DNA of 64,000 nt from Caryophanales bacterium UBA4278. GTDB lineage: Bacteria > Bacillota_I > Bacilli_A > RFN20 > CAG-826. The stretch's first letter is position 1. Every line of letters starts with the position of its first letter. Under the pieces are notes generated by a model. The model did no database searches. It was not told the DNA's origin and saw only the letters and a program-made list of their open reading frames with translations. Positions 58,524 through 64,000 of this stretch are shown piece after piece. The position numbers and the translations under genes are program-made. The stretch is taken from assembly GCA_002395065.1 (NCBI GenBank), contig DGVS01000005.1, forward strand, positions 62,001-126,000, in the 5' to 3' direction.

Positions 58524-59624
58524 TTAGAAAAACGACAAAATGAGGCGATCCATAACCATTAATCCATCATCCGTGAAAGCAAACTTTCCATCACTAATTT
58601 TGACGAAATTGTTCTTAACGTATTCATCAATTTTTGTTTGATATTTTTGTAGGAAGTCTTCTTTGAAAAGTTCTTTATATTCACCTAGTGAAAAGCCTTC
58701 TTTAAGACGAAGGTGCGTCATCAAAAAGTATTCACGAAGAAGTTTTTGATCAACTTTTTCTCTTTCTAAGACATAGTCTCCTGCTAAATATTTCTCAAGG
58801 CTTGGAGTGTTTTTGTATCGCACTCCATTAACATAACCGGAGGCGCCTAAACCAGCCCCATAATATTCTTGGTTATGCCAGTAAACGAGATTATGACGAG
58901 ATTCGTAACCTGTTTTAGAGAAGTTGGAGATCTCATAACGTTCATATCCAGCTTCTCGCATCATCTTTAAAATTGTGTCATAAAACAAACGTGAGTCATC
59001 TTGGTTTTGCTCTTTGATATTCTTAATAAAGAATAAAGTACCCGGAGAAACAATCAATGAATAGATCGAGATGTGTTCAGTTTTTAGACGAAGGATGTTT
59101 TTAACATCATCTTTTACTTCGTCTAATGTTTGACCTGGAAATCCATACATCAGATCAACGTTAATGTTTCTAAATCCAGTATCGCGAGCATTCTGAATGA
59201 CTTCTCTCGCTTTTTCGAACGTATGAAAACGGCCGATTTGAGAGAGTCTTTCGTCGTGGGTGGACTCTATGCCAATAGACAATCGATTCACGCCATAACG
59301 AGCCATTAAAGATAGTTTTTGACTTGTTAGATTCTCGACATTAGCTTCACAAGTAAACTCTCCACCATTCTTTAATAGATTTGAGACCTTTTTTAGGAGG
59401 GATTCGAATTCGAAATCACTTAAAGATGTTGGAGTGCCTCCACCAATATAGATGGTTTCCATCTTTCTAAGATGATAAGAGTCGATTTCTTTAAAAAGAG
59501 CCTCTAGATAAGGCTTCGAGAATTTCTCAAAATAAAAAAGTTTTGTGAAGTCACAGTACGGACAGATATGTTCACAAAACGGGATATGAATGTATAAGGA
59601 TTTATTGTTGGTGGAATTCGTCAT
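58524..59624 (-). CDS. hemW: Radical SAM protein HemW
   Basis: A 366-residue HemN-like radical SAM protein with H-I-P-F-C-E-H-I-C-P-Y-C-D-F near residue 12 (three cluster Cys), IGGGTPTSL near 60, R-L-S-I-G-I-E near 113 and LMYGFPGQT near 155, and a C-terminal HemN-type domain. HemW is thought to be a heme chaperone; it is often misnamed coproporphyrinogen dehydrogenase. The residue after the first cluster motif and the lack of the HemN N-terminus favour HemW. The start at 59624 overlaps the upstream small gene by 23 bases. Confidence 0.93.
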   Translation of the reverse strand: MTNSTNNKSLYIHIPFCEHICPYCDFTKLFYFEKFSKPYLEALFKEIDSYHLRKMETIYIGGGTPTSLSDFEFESLLKKVSNLLKNGGEFTCEANVENLTSQKLSLMARYGVNRLSIGIESTHDERLSQIGRFHTFEKAREVIQNARDTGFRNINVDLMYGFPGQTLDEVKDDVKNILRLKTEHISIYSLIVSPGTLFFIKNIKEQNQDDSRLFYDTILKMMREAGYERYEISNFSKTGYESRHNLVYWHNQEYYGAGLGASGYVNGVRYKNTPSLEKYLAGDYVLEREKVDQKLLREYFLMTHLRLKEGFSLGEYKELFKEDFLQKYQTKIDEYVKNNFVKISDGKFAFTDDGLMVMDRLILSFF

Positions 59625-59853
59625 GTTCTTTGGCTTGATCCATCTGTTTTTGGATTTCTTCATCCTCGATTGGGACTAAGATTCGATCAAGTTCTTCTTT
59701 GGCGGCCTGCTTTTCATCAATCTCTGGTTTCTTAATTTTTAAGAAATTGATTTTGTTTTTCGCTAGCATAACGCCTAAAACGATTAAACCAAAAAATCCA
59801 AGAAGTCCAAGAAGGACCCATAAAGGTAGTAAATCAGATGCGAGAATGTACAT
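59602..59853 (-). CDS. Small single-span membrane protein
   Basis: An 83-residue protein with one N-terminal membrane segment (residues ~8-32, Leu/Gly/Val-rich) followed by a charged, Glu/Lys/Gln-rich helical tail. The start at 59853 follows AAAGAGG. It overlaps hemW by 23 bases and follows pfkA by 29, so it is probably translated from the same transcript. No family is recognised; the shape resembles small membrane-tethered coiled-coil proteins. Function unknown. Confidence 0.65.
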   Translation of the reverse strand: MYILASDLLPLWVLLGLLGFFGLIVLGVMLAKNKINFLKIKKPEIDEKQAAKEELDRILVPIEDEEIQKQMDQAKEHDEFHQQ

Positions 59854-59882
59854 AACTTTTTCCTCTTTCAAATTGTATCTTA

Positions 59883-60848
59883 TTATTGGAGCATTTCAAT
59901 AAGTTCTGGTAGTCCAGAAGCTGTTTCATGCTTCATTTGGATTGCTTCTTCAATATCGTAATCAACGATGACACTGTGTTTCATGCCGACAATTCGACCA
60001 CTTTTAACTTTGTTATCGACGAGCAACTCAATTGCGTGTGCCGAGAAACGAGCTGCAAGAATTCGATCTTCGGCCACTGGGGATCCTCCACGTTGAAGTC
60101 TTCCAAGAACTTCTGTACGAGTAGTAAATCCAGTTTCTTTTTCGACCTTTTTGGCGAGCTCGTTAATATCAAGCAGGTTTTCACTGACGATAATAATCGC
60201 GTGATCCTTCTTTTCATCTTTCATCTTGCGAAGACGTTTGAATAAGCTTTCTTCATCCAAAGGATGTTCGACACAAATCACGCCTTCGGCACCTTCTGCT
60301 AGAGCACTAAAGAGGGCTAAATCTCCACAATGACGTCCCATGACTTCAATGAGAGAACATCTTTGATGGGATGAAGATGTGTCCTTTAGTTTATCGACAC
60401 ATTCACAGATGGTGTTTAAGGCTGTAGCAAAACCAATTGTTTTATCGGTTGAGCCAACATCATTATCAATTGTGGCAGGGATACCAACAACTCTCACACC
60501 TTGTTTGGCTAAAGCGGCTAATCCACGGTAAGTTCCATCGCCACCAATACCAACAAGAGCGTCAATGCCGAAATCTTTTAAGATTTCTGCGGCTTTCTTT
60601 TGTGCTTCAACTTCTAAAAATTCTTTTAACCTAGCTGAACGAATGATTGTTCCACCACGATTAATAATATCTTGGGTAAAATCTTTGTTGACTTGTTTAA
60701 TGTTTCCTTCAAGTAGTCCACGAAAACCATCATAGATGACGTACATTTCTTTTTTAGCGACTAAACCAGCACGAATCACGGCTCGAACAGCAGCGTTCAT
60801 TCCTGGGGCATCACCACCACTTGTTAATACAGCAATTTTGTGAATCAT
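59883..60848 (-). CDS. pfkA: ATP-dependent 6-phosphofructokinase
   Basis: A 321-residue bacterial PFK of standard length, the committed step of glycolysis. GGDAPGMNAAVRAV near residue 11, GGDGTYRGLAAL near 102, the catalytic T-I-D-N-D near 125 and MGRHCGDLAL near 169 are intact. The Gly in GGDGT points to ATP rather than pyrophosphate. It follows the Fic-like gene by five bases, so both are in one transcript. Confidence 0.97.
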   Translation of the reverse strand: MIHKIAVLTSGGDAPGMNAAVRAVIRAGLVAKKEMYVIYDGFRGLLEGNIKQVNKDFTQDIINRGGTIIRSARLKEFLEVEAQKKAAEILKDFGIDALVGIGGDGTYRGLAALAKQGVRVVGIPATIDNDVGSTDKTIGFATALNTICECVDKLKDTSSSHQRCSLIEVMGRHCGDLALFSALAEGAEGVICVEHPLDEESLFKRLRKMKDEKKDHAIIIVSENLLDINELAKKVEKETGFTTRTEVLGRLQRGGSPVAEDRILAARFSAHAIELLVDNKVKSGRIVGMKHSVIVDYDIEEAIQMKHETASGLPELIEMLQ

Positions 60849-60853
60849 TTTTC

Positions 60854-62227
60854 TTAGTCCTTAAAGATTGGAGTGTAAACAAACTTTTTGTTGTTAACCT
60901 TTTCGCGGCGATAATAACCTCGTAAAACGAGGTGATCCATTGAAGTACGAGCCGTTTCATAGACGCAGCCTTCGGCTTTACGATATTGTTCAATGGTATA
61001 GAAATGGCTTTTCTCACGGTGACGAATATAAAAATGGGCTTGACCTTTCTTTAGTGTTGGGTCAGTTTCTAAAAGTTCTTCAGTGAGTTTTTGAAGTTCT
61101 TTTTCACTTAAAGTTTGTTCACTTACTTTAGTAAACGTTTCAACATGAACCTTTGGCTGTTCAACTTCAACAACAGGCTTGTAGGTTGGTTTTGTCTCTT
61201 CAACAACTGGTTCATAATGAACGGATTCTTTTTTTACTTCTTCGACGTGTTCTTTAAAGTCTTCCTCAAGTTGATTTAAGGAATGGGACACGAAGACATT
61301 GCTAGCATCCTCAATTGTTTGAAGAAGAATATCTAAATAAACATTAATCATATAAGTGAGGTCATGAGTTCTTTGAACTTCTTTGGCAAGAGTACCAACT
61401 AAAAGTTGTTGTTCGCTAAGAAGATTTTCAATAGGTAAGAAAACACCACATTCGCCGATCTCACGGACAAGAATTGCCTTACACAGCAAGATACTCATTT
61501 CGTAGTTATAACGTGAGAATGGTTTAACATAGTTAAAGACATAACAAACAATGGCGACACGAACATAAAGTGGTAGGTCGCGACGTTCAACGAAACGAAA
61601 TAATGATTCCATCTGGGATTCAATGAGGTTTGCTGGTGCGCCAACGTACTCACGTCCGATTAAGACGTTATTCTTTTGTTCGATGTCTGCAGTTCTATAG
61701 AACTCAGAAAGTTCAGGATTTCCAGTAAGTAAACTATAGAAATCAGCTAAGAGGTTTTCGTCAATATTTAACGAATCTAAATTTAAGCGATCAAAAGCTT
61801 TGAGGTATCTTTGTAGATAAGCAAATTGAGGATCAATGTTTTCTTCGCGAAGAATGTTGCTAATCGAAACATCATCAACATTCTTGTTATTTGCTTTAGC
61901 AATGCTTTTTAAGCATTTGCTGATTAAAGAGTTAACAATTCTTTGATAATCAAGCGTTTCTTGAGAGATATTTTTAAAGATTTGCTTATAGTTATAGCCC
62001 TCTGAATTAACATTTCCAATTTTGTTTTGGATCAGTTGACAGAAGCAGATGCTATAAGGCGTCTTTGTAAAATCAACTAGGTTAATCTTTTGACTCGACT
62101 TTTCACGATAAGCTAAAATCTCAGCCCAAATTGGATCAATTAGGTTTGTTCCAAGTGCGCGGGCAACTTCTAATCTTGTTGCATATTTTTCTTCTGTAAA
62201 GCGAAATGGTAAATTTTGATAACCCAT
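60854..62227 (-). CDS. Degenerate Fic-domain protein with C-terminal winged helix
   Basis: A 457-residue protein. Residues ~165-260 follow the Fic fold: F-Y-R-T near 177, V-L-I-G near 188, a helix, then the active-site region. The canonical H-P-F-x-x-G-N-G-R reads K-P-F-S-R-Y-N-Y-E (residues 235-243), so the catalytic His (Lys235), the GNG loop and the Arg are lost. Residues ~335-385 are a Val/Glu/Pro-rich linker and ~395-457 look like a winged-helix DNA-binding domain. The start follows AAGAGG. It probably is an inactive Fic scaffold or regulator. It sits between lepA and pfkA, so it may be a conserved core gene of this lineage. The role is unknown. Confidence 0.7.
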   Translation of the reverse strand: MGYQNLPFRFTEEKYATRLEVARALGTNLIDPIWAEILAYREKSSQKINLVDFTKTPYSICFCQLIQNKIGNVNSEGYNYKQIFKNISQETLDYQRIVNSLISKCLKSIAKANNKNVDDVSISNILREENIDPQFAYLQRYLKAFDRLNLDSLNIDENLLADFYSLLTGNPELSEFYRTADIEQKNNVLIGREYVGAPANLIESQMESLFRFVERRDLPLYVRVAIVCYVFNYVKPFSRYNYEMSILLCKAILVREIGECGVFLPIENLLSEQQLLVGTLAKEVQRTHDLTYMINVYLDILLQTIEDASNVFVSHSLNQLEEDFKEHVEEVKKESVHYEPVVEETKPTYKPVVEVEQPKVHVETFTKVSEQTLSEKELQKLTEELLETDPTLKKGQAHFYIRHREKSHFYTIEQYRKAEGCVYETARTSMDHLVLRGYYRREKVNNKKFVYTPIFKD

Positions 62228-62284
62228 AAACGATACCTCTTTACATAAATTCTAACATTTGCGATTTCTTATTACAATAAGGAT

Positions 62285-62313
62285 TTACTAATTATTTACC
62301 AATCGGCTACTAA
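62285..62313 (-). repeat. TTAGTAR 11-base-period element 5 (after lepA)
   Basis: On the - strand TTAGTAG, TTGGTAA and TTAGTAA occur at exact 11-base steps (plus-strand 62307-62313, 62296-62302, 62285-62291), beginning five bases after the lepA stop. The sequence TTGTTTAGTAGC is shared with element 3 after plsY. Confidence 0.8.
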
Positions 62314-62317
62314 ACAA

Positions 62318-64000
62318 TTATTCATCATCAATCGAGAGAACACTCATAAATGCTTCTTGAGGAACCTCGACAGAGCCGATTGCTTTCATGCGTTTTTTGC
62401 CTTCTTTTTGTTTCTCTAAAAGCTTTCTTTTTCGAGAGATATCTCCGCCATAACATTTGGCTAAAACGTCTTTGCGCACAGCCTTAATATCGGCACGCGC
62501 AATGACTTTGCCATTAATGGCAGCTTGGACAGGAACTTCGAATTGTTGTCGCGGAATAATTTCTTTGAGTTTACGAACAACAACTGAGCCACGTTCATAG
62601 GCATTTGTCTTATAGACAATGGTGCTTAAAGCATCGATTGTTTCTCCGTTAAGAAGAATATCCATCTTGGCCAGATTTGAAGCGTAGTAGCCACTATATT
62701 CATAGTCAAACGAAGCATAGCCTTTCGTGTATGATTTTAATTTATCAAAGAAATTGTAAACAATTTCAGCAAGTGGAAGTTCGTATGTAATAATCATTCT
62801 TGTATCATCAAAATACTGTAAATCGTGGTAAATACCACGTCTTTCTTTGCAAAGCTCCATCACTGGACCAACATACTCCTTAGGAGTCATGATTTCAGCT
62901 TTCACAAATGGTTCTTGGATTTCCTTTATTAACGTTAAGTCTGGTAACTTAGACGGGTTATCAAGTTTAATCATATCTCCTTTTTGGAGATAAACATGAT
63001 AAATAACACTTGGAGCAGTTAAGATCAGGTCTAATCCATATTCTCGTTCAAGTCTTTCCTGCACCACATCCATATGTAAAAGGCCTAAAAAGCCACATCT
63101 AAAGCCGAAACCAAGAGCTTGTGATGTTTCGGCTTCATAGACTAAAGAAGCATCGTTTAACGAGAGTTTTTCTAAAGCATCTTTTAGATCAAGATATTTT
63201 TTAGAGTCCACGGGATAAAGACCACAATAGACCATTGGGTTCATCTTCCTGTATCCAGGAAGAGGTTTTTCACAAGGTTGATCAGCGTTCGTGATCGTAT
63301 CACCAGGAACGACATCTCGAATGTCTTTGATTTGTCCGGCTAAATAGCCGACCTCTCCTGCGGATAAAGAATCAACTTTAATCTCCTTTGGAGTGCGGAT
63401 TCCAACTTCAGTAACTTCGTATTCTTTATTGGCGGCCATCAATCGAATCTTATCTCCGACTTTGACCGAACCATTCTTGACACAGATTAAAACAACAACG
63501 CCACGATATGAATCGTAGTATGAATCAAAGATTAATGCTTGGAGAGGTTTATTATCATCTCCTTTAGGAGATGGAATATATTTTACAACAGCTTCTAAGA
63601 CGTCAGGCACACCAGCGCCAGTTTTTGCTGATACTTCGCATGCGTTTTCACATGAAATACCAATCCGTTTTTCGATTTCTTCTTTGACCATTTCTGGCAT
63701 AGCGCTAGGTAAATCAATCTTATTGATTACCGGAACTATTTCGAGGTTATTGTCGACGGCTAAGTAAACATTAGCAAGAGTTTGAGCTTCAACTCCTTGA
63801 GTTGCATCAACAACTAGAAGACAACCTTCACAAGCAGCTAAGGAGCGAGATACTTCGTATGTAAAGTCAACGTGTCCCGGAGTGTCGATCAAATTAAATA
63901 GATACGTTTCTCCGTTTTGCGCCTTGTATTTAATTGTGACGGCATTAAGTTTAATCGTGATTCCACGTTCTCTTTCAAGGTCCATTGAATCTAAGAATTG
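62318..64000 (-). CDS. lepA: Elongation factor 4 (LepA), start outside window
   Basis: 560 residues are visible; the first ~40, including the P-loop, lie beyond the window end. The visible part starts just before M-D-L-E-R-E-R-G-I-T-I-K (switch I). It has G3 DTPGHVDF, G4 NKIDLP, domain II, and the LepA-specific C-terminal domain with I-P-R-Q-Q-F-E-V-P-V-Q-A-A-I and the basic end K-R-K-L-L-E-K-Q-K-E-G-K-K-R-M-K. It is a translational GTPase that acts on stalled or misassembled ribosomes. The TTAGTAR element follows its stop codon. Confidence 0.96.
   Translation of the reverse strand, partial: QFLDSMDLERERGITIKLNAVTIKYKAQNGETYLFNLIDTPGHVDFTYEVSRSLAACEGCLLVVDATQGVEAQTLANVYLAVDNNLEIVPVINKIDLPSAMPEMVKEEIEKRIGISCENACEVSAKTGAGVPDVLEAVVKYIPSPKGDDNKPLQALIFDSYYDSYRGVVVLICVKNGSVKVGDKIRLMAANKEYEVTEVGIRTPKEIKVDSLSAGEVGYLAGQIKDIRDVVPGDTITNADQPCEKPLPGYRKMNPMVYCGLYPVDSKKYLDLKDALEKLSLNDASLVYEAETSQALGFGFRCGFLGLLHMDVVQERLEREYGLDLILTAPSVIYHVYLQKGDMIKLDNPSKLPDLTLIKEIQEPFVKAEIMTPKEYVGPVMELCKERRGIYHDLQYFDDTRMIITYELPLAEIVYNFFDKLKSYTKGYASFDYEYSGYYASNLAKMDILLNGETIDALSTIVYKTNAYERGSVVVRKLKEIIPRQQFEVPVQAAINGKVIARADIKAVRKDVLAKCYGGDISRKRKLLEKQKEGKKRMKAIGSVEVPQEAFMSVLSIDDE

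Noticed and set aside
60854..62227. Active Fic toxin of a toxin-antitoxin system
   Set aside because: The catalytic His and GNG-R loop are absent and no small antitoxin gene is adjacent.
1..64000. Mycoplasma-type genetic code (UGA = Trp)
   Set aside because: About sixty full-length genes have no internal UGA and use UGG for Trp; the few UGA codons sit at correct protein ends.

Overview
The window is AT-rich, densely packed bacterial core genome from a low-GC Gram-positive lineage (Bacillota, Bacilli side). An uncultured Mollicutes-adjacent or Erysipelotrichia/RF39-like gut bacterium is my best guess. Supporting signs are the gene orders hrcA-grpE-dnaK-dnaJ-rsmE-mtaB, ybeY-cdd-era-recO-glyS-dnaG-sigA-trmK-nif3, yqeG-yqeH-nadD-yqeK-rsfS and plsY/parE-parC, a Mollicutes-like EF-P loop, lipoprotein signals, and use of the standard code (Trp is TGG; UGA is only a stop). 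I see no rRNA, tRNA, CRISPR array, insertion sequence or prophage. No stretch longer than about 220 bases lacks a gene.

Layout. Bases 1-24.8 kb run almost entirely on the + strand. In order they are the end of secDF, recJ, three surface lipoproteins, rel (ppGpp), hisS-aspS, tkt-nusB-xseA-xseB, dxs, dinB-xerD-deoB, a divergent Crp-family regulator, and an ABC substrate-binding lipoprotein plus permease with no ATPase gene beside them. From 24.98 kb to the end most genes are on the - strand: rsfS/nadD-yqeK/yqeH/yqeG, parE-parC, yneF-efp, a metallo-hydrolase, rpmG, nfo-cshB, the sigA-dnaG macro-operon, era/recO/cdd/ybeY, an unusual C39 peptidase-membrane protein, rpsU, deoC, rpmF, mtaB-rsmE, the dnaK heat-shock operon, hemW, pfkA, a degenerate Fic-domain protein and lepA (cut by the window edge). 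Only plsY, ispG and ispH are on the + strand there.

The strand switch coincides with a sequence at 24954-24981 that matches known XerC/XerD dif sites in both arms. Together with the convergent gene polarity and a nearby xerD-like gene, this marks the window as the likely replication terminus.

The most original signals are: (i) a family of TTAGTAR units with exact 11-base spacing at five gene ends; (ii) promoters whose -10 box lies about 6 bases before the start codon, implying leaderless mRNAs; (iii) a C39 peptidase fused to six membrane segments but lacking the ABC ATPase; (iv) a Fic-fold protein whose catalytic motif is destroyed; (v) a NadD-YqeK fusion; and (vi) lipoproteins with Gly-rich tandem-repeat linkers and a shared C-terminal beta-rich module.
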